The notes below the pieces were generated by a model. That model worked only from the letters and a program-made list of their open reading frames with translations. It ran no database searches and was not told where the DNA came from. From Gordionus sp. m RMFG-2023 (Eukaryota; Nematomorpha; Gordioida; Chordodea; Parachordodidae), in assembly GCF_954871325.1 (NCBI RefSeq), contig NC_088776.1, positions 60,970,954-61,034,953 on the forward strand: a stretch of DNA of 64,000 bases. The letters are read 5' to 3'. Numbering within the stretch: the stretch's first letter is position 1; each line of letters opens with the position of its first letter. This document shows, piece by piece, positions 45,482-56,480 of the stretch. Both the position numbers and the translations under genes were made by a program.

Positions 45482-45706
45482 ATGCCCTGGAAGTATTTTC
45501 ACTGCAAAAAAAAACAAAAATTAGAAACTATGTTTGTCAAAAGAAAAGTACGCGTTAACTTTTATAGTTCATCAAAAATAAAAGATACGTCTTCTTGTTC
45601 AAATAAAATCAAACTTTCAACATTAATAATAATTCAATGTACTCACATACACGATAAGATATATCGAAAAGGAAATCCGATTTATATCTTTGAAAGACTA
45701 ATTTAA
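45482..45706 (+). CDS. Unrecognised ORF ending at the inverted-repeat boundary (74 codons)
   Basis: It is lysine-rich (MPWKYFHCKKKQKLETMFVKR) and its last residues are YRKGNPIYIFERLI. The final 15 codons are also readable in the inverse copy near 47870-47830 (KRGNPINIFERII-like), so the coding end is part of the repeated element. It may be the C-terminus of that element's protein. No family recognised. Confidence 0.3.
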   Translation: MPWKYFHCKKKQKLETMFVKRKVRVNFYSSSKIKDTSSCSNKIKLSTLIIIQCTHIHDKIYRKGNPIYIFERLI

Positions 45707-46535
45707 TAGATAATTACAACACTTCACTTATTATGATACGAGTTTTTAACACTAAGGAAATTTCTTCCAAAATCTTTAAAAAAATAAAATAAAATAATTT
45801 TCATGATATTTAAAATTAGAACTGTTTCCAACGAGAGTGTTGCATATTGTATTAGATCTGCAAAATTAGGCCCTACTTGAAAGGACTTCGGGAAGGGCCG
45901 AATATTTTTTAAAAAAATGAAGTTCGGTCTGGGTTGGGCCTAATATTTTTAATTAGGGCCAGATTTTTTTGAGTTTTTAAAATAATTTTCTGTATTAAAA
46001 AGAGTATTAAAATCAACATACCGGTCGATGGGCAATGGAAACTTTCTTAAAAAGTATTTCAGCATGCCCCGCTATGCCTCTGGTGTAAACTTTAGCCTCT
46101 TTTGTTTAATTTCTAAAAATGCATCTTTTTCTCCTGCCTATTCTGTAGTCAAAAATATATAAAATCAATTTACACTTTTTATATAGTTTTAAATTTAATT
46201 AAAATTAAATTAACTGAAGTTTTTATTTTCAACTTCAAGATTAAAAGTAAGTGTGTTATATTTTTGCAAATTAAAATATTTTTATCTCAACAATGGATTT
46301 TATTTTTAACGTAATCAACATAACACAACATTTATTAAATCGTAACAACAACACTGAAAAATAATAATTAATAATTTAAAAATATAAAAAAACGCATGAT
46401 GATTGTTAATTAAGGACCCGGGTCTGGTCTCCGAGCATGAACTCCAGGTCTGAACCCCGTGCTCAGAGCATGCTTGAGCATATAAATGGGTCATAAATTT
46501 TACGACCAAGCAAATTAATAACACTACCTGAAGGA
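45660..46535 (+). repeat. Large inverted repeat, left arm
   Basis: About 870 bp that is found inverted at 46962-47870. Landmarks are ATCTGCAAAATTAGGCCCTA near 45858, TTTCAGCATGCCC near 46060, GTCAAAAATATATAAAATC near 46148, TTTTATTTTCAACTTCAAG near 46220 and the GC-rich end (GACCCGGGTCTGG ... GTGCTCAGAGCATGC) near 46415-46475. The arm ends AAATTAATAACACT directly against an inverted 21-nt array core. GC-rich palindromes near the end resemble hAT-type termini. It contains the chance minus ORF 46315-46524. Confidence 0.85.
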
Positions 46536-46556
46536 ACTTCTGCTACCATATAAAAT
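46530..46556 (-). repeat. Inverted copy of the 21-nt array core between the arms
   Basis: The minus strand reads ATGGTAGCAGAAGTTCCTTC followed by AGGT, one substitution-rich step from the array core. It abuts the arm end at 46533, so the element inserted next to, or into, an array unit that has since been inverted. Confidence 0.7.
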
Positions 46557-46961
46557 TAAAAGAAAAACTATATTAATTCTAAATTATTTATAGGGAAAAT
46601 CAGTTTTATTGTTAAAATTTTTCTGAAGAAATATATATTTATGATAAAAAAACATTTGTTTCTACCTTAAATTAAAATATAAATTATTTACTATTATTAA
46701 AGACTATTTTTAATTAAATATTTGAAATAAAAAATATATCTAACGATATTTTTAATTTGTACATATTTTTGAGCATTTTATTTCTTTTATATTATTGAGA
46801 AGCAGACCTTCAAAAATATAAATTAATTTTGATCATTTTCAAAAATTTAATAGCGAAATGAGGCGAAAATAATATAGGTCAAAATTTAAAAATGTCTTTA
46901 TATTATAACTTAAATATCATTTATCTATTCTACCTATTTTATGGTATATATATATATACTG
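46557..46961. other. Spacer (loop) between the inverted arms
   Basis: AT-rich, with a short TA repeat at about 46950-46960. No gene recognised. Confidence 0.6.
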
Positions 46962-47870
46962 TTGTTAATTTGTCTGGTCGTAAATTTTACGACCATTTAT
47001 GTGCTCAGGCCTGCTCTGACCACCAACCCGGGTTTTAGACTCGGGATCTAGACCCTGGGATTAGATCCGGCATCCAGACTAGGTGTCATTAATTAACAAT
47101 AATCATAGGTTTTTTTATATTTTTGAATTATTTAATATTATTTTTCAGTGTTGTTAAGATAAACATGTTGTGTTGATTAAATTAGAAATAAAACCCATTG
47201 TTGATACAAAAATATTTTATTTTGCAAAAATAATTAAAATAACACATTCACTTTTATAAACTTGAAGTTGAAAATAAAAACTTGGGATAATTTAACTTTA
47301 ATTAAATTTTAAACTATATAAAAAGTGTAAATTGATTTTATATATTTTGACTTCAGAATAGGCAAGAGAAAAAGGTGCATTTTTAGAAATTAAACAAGGG
47401 CTAGAAGGTTCGCACCTCATTCTGAAATATGTTGGGGCATAGCCATATTAATTTATGCCAGGGCATGCTGAAACATGTTTTAAGAAATTTTATGGCCCAT
47501 CGATCGGGCTGTTGATTTAAATCCTTTTTTTAAAACAGGAAATTATTTTAGAAACTAAAAAAACTGACCGGAATTATTTTAAAAATATTAAGTACGACTC
47601 AGACCGAAACCGATTTTTAAAAAAAAATTAAGCCCAGCCCGAAGCCCTTTTAGATCGGGCCCTAATTTTGCAGATCTCAAATGTATTATACAATATGCAA
47701 CACTCTCGTTTGAAACAGTTATAATTATAAATTTGTTAAAAATTATTTTATTTTATTTTTTTTTAAATTTCGGAAGAAATTTATTGTGTTAAAAACTCAT
47801 ATCATAATAAATGAAGGGTTGTAATTATTCTAATAAATTATTCGTTCAAATATATTGATCGGATTTCCTC
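46962..47870 (-). repeat. Large inverted repeat, right arm
   Basis: Inverse of 45660-46535, with GGTCGTAAATTTTACGACC near 46976, GAAGTTGAAAATAAAAAC near 47264, ATATTTTGACTTCAGAATAGG near 47342, CAGGGCATGCTGAAACATG near 47459 and CCTAATTTTGCAGATCT near 47661. The arms differ at many positions, so this is an old palindrome or two independent opposite insertions of one family. Confidence 0.85.
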
Positions 47871-48189
47871 TTCGATAGTAGAAGGCTATGAAATCATAAT
47901 TGGTGAAATAACAATTTTTTTAATATAATAATAAATTTTATTTCATTTTTGCAAAGAAATATTTTTATGAAAGGGTTTTATTTTTATAGTCAACATATTT
48001 CATTATAGACATAATTATTCATAATTTATAAACCCCACTTCAAAAATATAAAAAACTATGAAAATTTTTTTTAAGGAATTGAATAAAAAATATTTTTTTA
48101 AAAAATAAATAATATAAAATATATGCAATTTTCTTTAATTTCATTAGAAATTTTTTTGAATTTTTTAAATCAAAATATATTTTTGCGTT
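47871..48189. other. AT-rich stretch right of the inverted repeat
   Basis: No gene recognised. Confidence 0.5.
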
Positions 48190-48757
48190 TCAAATAATTT
48201 CCAGTATTAAAAAAAGGATACTAAGAAAGATACCCGTCGACGGGCCATCGAAACTTTCTAAAAAAGTGTTTCAGCAGGCACAGACTTAATAAATTAATAT
48301 CGCTATGCTATGCTGTGCCCCATCTTATTTCAAAATTTACGAACTTTCTGGTTGGATTTGTTTAATTTCATCGCTAATTTTTAAACACGTATTTATTTTT
48401 TTTCTAATTTTAGAAACTAATGTTATCATTAAAAATGATAACATTAGTATAATTCTGCAAGATTGAGCTTGTAATGAGATATTTAGAAGTGTACTTTTGT
48501 CCTGTCTATTCCGTAGTCAAAATATATAAAATCTTTAATTTATACCTTTTATGAATTGGTTAAACCCGAGCTTGCCAGGGAATATCTATTAACATTAAGG
48601 CTTAATTTATATTAATTTCTTCTAAATTTGAGTTTCTATCTTTTTAAGAAGGTCTGGACCGCGAGTCTGAACCCCCGGTCTGTGCTCAGAGCTTGTTTAG
48701 TTTATTTTTTAGACCCATCCCCGGGTCTGGGTTTTACACAACCAACCAATTAATAAA
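48190..48757 (+). repeat. Third, diverged copy of the inverted-repeat element (direct orientation)
   Basis: ACCCGTCGACGGGCCATCGAAACTTTC (two pieces: ACCCGTCGACGGGCCATCG, AAACTTTC), GTGTTTCAGCA, CTGTCTATTCCGTAGTCAAA and the GC-rich end GTCTGTGCTCAGAGC follow left-arm order. It ends AATTAATAAAACT directly before the first core of array B. An extra internal palindrome (ACTAATGTTATCATT/AATGATAACATTAGT) lies at 48417-48450. Confidence 0.8.
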
Positions 48758-48758
48758 A

Positions 48759-50852
48759 CTAAGCAGAAGATGCTCCAGGTTGGAAAACTTATTTATAAAA
48801 TTAATTTCATTCACTTAATTAATAAAATACGTTTTTTTAAATGAAAAAGAATAAATATATTTTTATTAAACTTTTGCATAAACAATTTTGAATAAATAGT
48901 TTTTTAATTTTAATATATTTTTTATTAACCAATGTTAGAAGAAATTGCTCCAGGTTGGATTACATATTTTATAAAATAAATTTTAATTAATAAAATAAGT
49001 TTTTTTTAAATGAAAGATAGAAAAAGAATAAATATATTTTTATTAAACTTTTGATATCAACAATTTAGAATAAATAATTTTAAATACTTATTTATTAACC
49101 ATTGGTAGCAGAAGTTGTTCCAGGTTAAAATGCATATTTTATAAAATAATTTTATTTCAGTTAATTATTAATAAAATACGTTAATTTTCTTTAAAAAAAA
49201 TGATGTTAATTTTAAATAAACAAAGAATAATTAATTTTTATAAAATCTTTGATAAAATTTAGTGTAAATCTCTTTTATTTTTTTAAAAATTTCATATATC
49301 TTTTTATTAACCAGTGGCAGTAGAAGCTGCTACAGGTTGGAATACATATTTTATAAAATTAATTTTATTTCGGTTAATAAATTAATAAAATACGTTATTT
49401 TAAATGAAGGATAAAAAAAAAGAATAAACCTATTTTTATTAAAATTTAGATATCAACAATTTATAATATATGATTTTTTATTTTTATATAATTTTTCACA
49501 GTCGTAGTAGAAGGTGCTCCTGGTAGGAATATTGATTTTATAAAAATAATTTCCGTAAATTAATTAATAAAATACATTTTTTTAATAAAGTATGATAGAA
49601 AAAAAATATAAATTTTTATTAAATTTTTGATATCAACAATTTGGAATAAATGATATTTTAATTTTATATTTTTTTTTATTAACCTGTGGTATCAGAAGCT
49701 GCTCCAAATTGGAATACATATTTTATAAAATTAATTTCATTTCAGTTAATTAATTAATAAAATACGTTATTTGAAATGAAGGATAATAGAAAAAGAATAC
49801 ACATATTTTTATTAAAATTTAGATATCAACAATTTATAATAAATGATTTTTTTATTTTTATATAATTATTCATTATCCAGTCGTAGTAGAAGCTGCTCCT
49901 GGTAAGAATATTTATTTTATAAAAATAATTTCATTTCAGTTAATCTAAAATACATTTTTTTTAATAGATAGGAAAAAAAAAATTTTTTAAACTTTTGTTG
50001 ATTTCAACAATTTGTAATTATTGATATTTTAATTTAATATATTTTTTTATTAACCAGTGGTATCAGAAGCTGCTCCAGGTTGGAATACATATTTTATAAA
50101 ATTAATTTCATTTCAGTTAATTAATTAATAAAATACGTTATTTAAAATGAAGGATAATAGAAAAAGAATAAACATATTTTTATTAAAATTTAGATATCAA
50201 CAATTTATAATAAATGATTTTTTATTTTTATATAATTATTCATTATCCAGTCGTAGTAGAAGCTGCTCCTGGTAGGAATATTTATTTTATAAAAATAATT
50301 TCAGTTAATTAATTAGTAAAATACATTTTTTTTAATAGATAGGAAAAAAAAAATTTTTTTTAGACTTATTTTGATATCAACAATTTGGAATAAATGATAA
50401 TTTAATTTTATAATTTTTTTTATTAACCAGTGGTAGCAGAAGCTGCTCCAGGTTGGAATACATATTTTATAAAATATATTTTATTTCAGTTAATAAATTA
50501 ATAACATACGATTTTTTAAATGAAGGATAGAAAAAGAAAAAATATATTTTTATTAAATTTGTGATATCAACAATTTGGAATAAATGATTTTTAATTATAT
50601 ATATTTTTTTATTAACCAGTAGTAGCAGAAGTTGCTCCATGTTGAAATGCCTATTTTATAAAATTAATTAATTAATAAAATACGTTAAATGAATGATGAT
50701 AGAAAAAGAATATATTTTTATAATAAAATAAACAAAGAATAAATTTTTTTTTTATTAAATCTTAAATATTTTTAATTTAGAATAATCACTTCTATTTTTA
50801 TTAAAAAATTTGATCCTTTCATTAACCAGTTGTAGCTGAAATTGCTCCAGGT
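48759..50852 (+). repeat. Array B: 21-nt core family (12 units)
   Basis: Cores lie near 48759, 48931, 49103, 49315, 49506, 49687, 49881, 50057, 50251, 50431, 50620 and 50830. Those at 49687, 50057 and 50431 are TGGTA-type followed by GTTGGAAT or its near variant AATTGGAAT. Those at 49506, 49881 and 50251 are TCGTAGTAGAAG-type followed by GTAGG or GTAAG. They alternate, so the true period is about 370 bp. Spacers match array A. The last two units align unit for unit with the last two of array A, so the arrays belong to the segmental duplication. Read as VVAEAAP or VVVEAAP, the frame stays open in most units. Confidence 0.88.
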
Positions 50853-50873
50853 AAGAATACTTATTATATAATA

Positions 50874-51060
50874 AAATGTAATTTACTTGATTGGCAAAAT
50901 ACAAAATTTTCCATAGAAATAAATAATTTCATTTTACATTATGTAATTGCTCTTTTTGTTACCTGTAAAATGTAATTTACTTGATTGGCAAAATACAAAA
51001 TTTTTCATAGAAATAAATAATTTCATTTTACATTATGTAATTGCTCTTTTTGTTACCTGT
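50874..51060 (+). repeat. Tandem duplication of about 94 bp
   Basis: The segment from GTAATTTACTTGATTGGC to CTCTTTTTGTTACCTGTA occurs twice, almost identically, at 50877 and 50971. Block A has it once (near 21145-21240), so it arose in block B after the duplication. Confidence 0.9.
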
Positions 51061-51091
51061 AGGATTTTTTGCAAGTAAATACCATATGTTT

Positions 51092-51523
51092 TATATATAT
51101 ATTTATATATAAATTAGTTATATATATATTTATATATAAATTAGTTATATATATATTTATATATAAATTAGTTATATATATATTTATATATAAATTAGTT
51201 ATATATATATTTATATATAAATTAGTTATATATATATTTATATATAAATTAGTTATATATATATTTATATATAAATTAGTTATATATATATTTATATATA
51301 AATTAGTTATATATATATTTATATATAAATTAGTTATATATATATTTATATATAAATTAGTTATATATATATTTATATATAAATTAGTTATATATATATT
51401 TATATATAAATTAGTTATATATATATTTATATATAAATTAGTTATATATATATTTATATATAAATTAGTTATATATATATTTATATATAAATTAGTTATA
51501 TATATATTTATATATAAATTAGT
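51092..51523 (+). repeat. Minisatellite: 16 identical 27-bp units
   Basis: The unit TTAGTTATATATATATTTA plus TATATAAA is repeated 16 times with no change that I can see (432 bp). Because 27 is divisible by three, long ORFs appear on both strands (a nine-residue repeat NLYINIYIT on the minus strand). These are by-products, not genes. The equivalent point in block A (21255-21295) has only about 40 bp of similar AT sequence, so the array expanded recently. Confidence 0.95.
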
Positions 51524-51998
51524 CACATAAAAAATGACTTGCCTTTCTTTCATTTTTAAAACTCTATAAATCGTGGTATCAAATGGAAATTAATTTAAAA
51601 TAGAAATTAATTAAGTTAAGAAATTAATTTAGTTACACAAATAATTAATTATATCGAACAATTATCAAAAGTTTATTGCTTAATATAATAATTCTAACAT
51701 CATGATCATAAATAAATAAATTTATATGTCTGGCTTTTTCCAAAAATACTTGTTTTCTCCTTATATAATTATAATTAAATATTATCATTAATTTATATCG
51801 TCTAATTTTTCTATAAAAATTATAATTTTCTCATTGCATCATATTTAATTAAACATATCAATTCACTAATATTGTCTGATTTTTATACAAAAAAAATTAT
51901 AAACACATCAAGTTTAAATTATAAAAAAAACTATAGCTAATGAACTCTCAACAGAATATATAACTAAGGATAAAATAAAATTATTTTAAAAATAAAGA

Positions 51999-52213
51999 TG
52001 TTGTTTAACGGCACAATTTTAGCTTATTTTTAGAAACACTAACTCAATATTTTAGCTAAATTTTTCCTTAGCCGAGATTTTATTAATAGATGTCTAAACC
52101 TTTGTCTCATCTGTGATAAAAAATCTTCTTCAGTCTTGCCTAACATTTTTCTGGATAAAATATTTAGTTGGCAATTTTTTAAAATCGGCTCAAAACGAGC
52201 CGTTTAACAACAC
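51999..52213 (+). mobile_element. MITE family M1, most complete copy
   Basis: It starts TGTTGTTTAACGGC and ends GAGCCGTTTAACAACA. The ends are inverted over about 16 bp and the interior is partly palindromic (CGGCTCAAAACGAGCCG near the right end). It has no coding capacity. Seven or so relatives lie in this window. Flanking octamers do not match, so the target duplication is worn or lost. Confidence 0.8.
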
Positions 52214-52739
52214 TATTTGCGATTGATAAAATGGTTTGCATTTTTTTATATATCATTAAATTTAAACTTTATTATATAACTAGCCTATTAATATAAAAAT
52301 GTCCTTCAAAATATTTTTTTTTCAATTCGATTTATATTAATAGATTGATAGATATAAATCTATAGTTTAGGAATGGTGCTTAGATGTTTACTTTTATTTA
52401 TTTTCTTTAGGACTAATGTGTCTTGAAGGGTCGACCTTTATGGAACTATTTCTTAGAATAAACAGAACGGATTCAGTGCTCTTTAACGCAAATCTTCTCA
52501 AATAATAAACTATTGCTGAGCAGTAGCCATTGGGGAGGGTCTAGGTCTACACTTTAAATTTTTTTGGACATTAGATTTTTGACCTCAGAAATTGAAAATT
52601 ATTTATGCCCAACACCCCCCCCCCCTCCAAGTTTATAAAAATATATTAGTTATATATATTTTCATTTGCTCATTAACCATTATCTACATTTTTTTTATTC
52701 CACATCAAAAAGACATTACTTTTATAATGATTGTTCTCA
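52214..52739. other. Non-coding stretch
   Basis: It contains a GC-richer patch (about 52420-52560) of unknown origin and an 11-C run at 52615-52625. No gene recognised. Confidence 0.5.
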
Positions 52740-53330
52740 AGCTCTTCTTAAATATGGTAAGCTAATAATGCTTTTTATTTTCCTTGTAGGAACTATATAT
52801 GCAATCCAAGTAAAAAAAGTTGGGAAAAGAAAGATTTAGCTATCGGGAAAGCTTTAGATCAAAGAAAGAGCTCTTAAAACATTGATAAATATCTTAATAC
52901 AAAAAAGAATACCGAAATATTAAGTTGAGTGTGATCGTTATTATTCGAAATCAATATATTATCTTAACATATAAGAGCTCACTTATCGTGCCTTTGGTTC
53001 AACTATAATAAATGTAGTTGCAGGTAAAAATATAATTTATTCTTCAGGACTTTTAATTTCCAATGTTTTCATAAACCTGCCAATATAAAAAAATTTGATA
53101 AAATTATAAAAGCAGAGCCATGAATAGATCACCTCGAAATCAAAATGAAGTCATATGGTGAAATTGTTGTTAGATTTTATCTCAAGCTATAATAAAAGAG
53201 AGCTGTCATTTGTTTGCCTTAAAGCTGATAATACAATGTTGCAGAATGTGAAAATTTGAGTTGAATTATTTAGTATATTTTTTGTGGGAAAAGTAAAGAT
53301 AATTTTTTATGAATAATTGATTAAAATTTT
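52740..53330 (+). pseudogene. Second hAT-type (ZMYM1-like) transposase relic
   Basis: Plus-strand pieces include EKDLAIGKALDQRKSS near 52830, FDKIIKAEP near 53095 (compare LNKIIKFTP in the 37-kb relic), YGEIVVRFYLKL near 53150 and, around the first catalytic aspartate, LKADNTMLQ near 53220 (compare FKADETKDA). The order and spacing match the 36810-37800 relic in the opposite orientation. There are many breaks, and the ADET motif is altered to ADNT. A 33-nt intron-like segment (GTAAGC...TTGTAG, 52757-52789) lies at its 5' side. Confidence 0.5.
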
Positions 53331-53509
53331 TTTTTCTTGAAACTCTAATCAGAAGTATTTTGTTAATAATTATATAAAAATATTCCGTGATTTTTTCTTT
53401 ATTCTTCCAATTAAGCAAATATTTTTTGGCTTTTTAAGGTATCCTGTAAATATAGTAGCCATTACTTTTAGACGATGCGCATTTAATTTGGAAATATTTT
53501 TTATCACTA
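53331..53509. other. AT-rich spacer
   Basis: Nothing recognised. Confidence 0.45.
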
Positions 53510-53688
53510 GTGTTGTTAAACAAATATATTTGAGTTTATTTTAAAAAAGTCTAACTAAATATTTTAGCCAGAAAAATATTTCCTAAGCCTCGAGAGCCAT
53601 CTATGACCAAATTTTTAAGCTTGCTTAATATTTCTCTTTTATAAATTTAGCTAAAAAATCGGCTCAAATCGAGCTGTTTAACAGAGTA
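53510..53688 (+). mobile_element. MITE family M1 copy
   Basis: The ends AGTGTTGTTAAAC and GAGCTGTTTAACAGAGT enclose TAAATATTTTAGCCAGAAAA, CCTCGAGAGCCATCTATGAC and AAAAAATCGGCTCAAATCGAG. A further isolated left end (TGTGTTGTTAAAT) is at about 53847. Confidence 0.75.
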
Positions 53689-54929
53689 CATCTCATTTTG
53701 AGAATTATAATGAGATTGGTAATTGAATTCCTAAATTGGAGGTTATTCGGTCTGGAAAACTGTTCTTTTATGACAATGCATAAATATAATTTATATAATT
53801 CAATAATAAAAATAACAATTGATCAAATATTTTCATCTGTGTTGTTAAATAAAAAATATAGTTAAGATTTGTTTGCCTATTATACATCTTATTAATAATA
53901 ATATTTAAAGTATTTTACTAAAATTTTAAATGATTTTATAAAATTAATCATATGTTAACCTCTATATTTATAGAAAATTAACAAATAAGAATAATATTAA
54001 TATTTTACTTGTGAAATTGTAAAATATTATGGTAAAAAAATTAATAAGAAGCTAAAATTTAAAAGAAAAAATTTATAGTTTTTTATTATTTGTTAATTAA
54101 CAAATCAATCTTATAACTTATTGTATTTAAAAAAAATATAAATCAAATCAAAAATTAATAACTACCCCTAAAAAATCTATACCTACTCTACCCCTCTTAA
54201 AATGATAAGTGAGGGTGTCAAATATTTGTTAGGCCTCATTTTCTCTATTCCAAGGATTTTATCGAACATCAAAGAATATACGAAGGATGAACCAAAATAA
54301 AATAATAGTTTATGTATAAAAGAAATCCCCAAAAATTGTCATTTAATTTATTTAAGTCAAAATTTTCAATAAATAAATTATAGCATTATATTATAATATT
54401 GTAATATTAATGTTCATATTTATTATTCATTTACAAATGATAGGATATAAAGTGAACGAAATAGACAAATACTTTATGCAAAAATACAAAATATTGTTTT
54501 TTTGATAGGTCTTTCAAAAACTCTCTCTAAAAATTAGCTGACATTTTCTTTTTGCATTCTATAGTTTTGAAAGGTGTTCATTTCTAATTTATGGATATTA
54601 TTACACTGTAAAATGTATATAATCTTTTGTATAAATGTTTAACAATTTTCTAAGCATCGGTAAAATTGAGATCCTTTTTCAAATACTGACTACTAAATTA
54701 AACAAAACTTTTAGCTCATATATATTCTGGATTGCTTCAGAAATATCTTATTTAGAATCTAAACCAGATCGAAGCTTGTAGCTTTCTTAATCAGACTTTA
54801 GCGCGTAATCCGCTCAAAAATAACAATTTTTTTTATATGTAACTAATATTATTTATTTATTTTATAAAAACACAAAATAACGATTGATAATATACAACAT
54901 TACCCTACTCTGTTTGGGATAATTTTATA
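53689..54929. other. AT-rich non-coding stretch
   Basis: No gene or RNA recognised. Absent from block A, like the rest of 52130-56490. Confidence 0.5.
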
Positions 54930-56480
54930 TGTAGGAGGGGTGTCACTAACCTTTGCAATCTCAGGCGACTCAACTAAAAAAAATTATGAGGATTTTGCTG
55001 GCTTTCGTTCCGCTTTTACCCGGCCTTCTGGCTGGTTTTATATTAATATATTATACTTTTTTAATTAAAATTTGAAAACTCTGAGCAATTAATTTTGGCA
55101 ACCTACATTGACAAAAGGTCATGAAACTAATATAATATATTGTTCACATTTTAGACAATGTTTTATGGAATGAATTATCAAGAAAAAATTTGAAAGCCTT
55201 ACTAAATCAATAATTCTTGAAGAAAAGAATATAACTTCCAAATCATAAAATATATCCCTTAGATGTTTTGGAAGCTAGATAAGTAATCGAGAAAATTAAT
55301 GTGAGATATTAAATTTCTGATTATCTTCTATTTTTTTATCATATTTAAACGACTAGAAAGTTGAATATTGTTACTCATCTAAATTATAATCAAATGCTCT
55401 CAGCAGCAAAAGTAATAAACTTAAATTACATAGCCACATAAATAATAGATGGTTGTTAATTTGCAGTCATAGCCATGACACTTATGATGCAAACTCATAT
55501 TAGTGCTTATTATGTAAGATAAATTGATAAAATAAAATACTAAAAATCTTTAGAAGAAATTATTAGGCAAATATATTGAAGCCATGAGTTATTTACAAGG
55601 TAAGTGTGCTATGTTAGAAATAAATCATTTAGTAATTAGAAAATAAGGACCAGGTTGATATGATGAAAACAATTAAGATTTTATATATTATTGTCTCACC
55701 ACATCTAGTTGGTATATTATGTATTAAAATAATAGTAGTTTGTAATAATATAAAATATATATTCATATTAAAAATTTTACTCAAAACTGTTATTCAAAGA
55801 AAACAAATAGCTTTCCTAACAACACATTAAAAAAGATTAAGAAAAAATATATCTGATAAGGATTATATCCATTGTGTGATGAATAATATTTAATTTTTAA
55901 TAATATTTTTTGTTCAAGATAAATATATGGCGTTAAAGAATTAAATATAAAATTTTGCTTATATTTATTATTAAAAGCATTGATTAACAAAGTTTATAAA
56001 AATATTAACTGTAATATATTCTAAAAAGACATTTTACCTAATATTTTGTAACTAATTTTATATAATATGGGATTATCAACTATTAGAAAATTTGGTTTTT
56101 ATAAAGAAATTTCTTATACTTGTTTGGATGTTGGAAGTATTTTTAAAAAGCGGCAATGTAATTAAATTTAAAAATGAATATTATAGTTGATTAATTACAA
56201 TATTAAATTTTTCATTAAATAAATCATGGGTTATAAAATAATTTAAGTAATTAAGTTTCAATTTATATTGCTAAATTGATATATAAACATTAAGCATTGA
56301 GTGATATTGATATCCATATATAACATAGAATTGGCTGCTGACATATTGAAACTCTTATTAATATGTATTAATCTAATCTAATAATTAAAATAGTACTCAT
56401 ATAATATTAATTTAGATAATCTTATTAATTTTTATAAAAAAATCAAATCTTTATTTAAACTATGATGTAGGGATAAATAA
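54930..56480 (+). repeat. Dispersed repeat R1, copy 2
   Basis: Collinear with 1655-3450 (AGGGGTGTCACTAACCTTTG, GGCTGGTTTTATATTAATAT, ACATTGACAAAAGGTCATGA, CATAGCCATGACACTTATGA, ATGTATTAATCTAATCTAAT). It is shorter by several small deletions. Coding-looking blocks such as SHSHDT near 55470 are shared with copy 1. It ends close to 56490, where similarity to block A resumes. Confidence 0.75.
55660..55830 (+). CDS. Small hydrophobic ORF inside repeat R1, copy 2 (56 aa)
   Basis: It starts MMKTIKILYIIV, matching the ORF at 2641 in copy 1, and continues hydrophobic and basic (KYIFILKILLKTVIQRK). The N-terminal similarity between the two diverged copies is the reason to list it. An element-encoded membrane peptide and chance are both possible. 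A minus-strand ORF over the same place (55790-55990) is not called. Confidence 0.25.
   Translation: MMKTIKILYIIVSPHLVGILCIKIIVVCNNIKYIFILKILLKTVIQRKQIAFLTTH

Noticed and set aside
46315-46524. 69-codon minus-strand ORF
   Set aside because: Falls within the GC-rich end of the inverted-repeat arm; not open in the other arm.
51053-51553. Long ORFs on both strands (166 and 153 codons) over the AT minisatellite
   Set aside because: Both are by-products of a 27-bp unit repeated 16 times; the nine-residue repeat has no coding character and the array is absent from the paralogous block.
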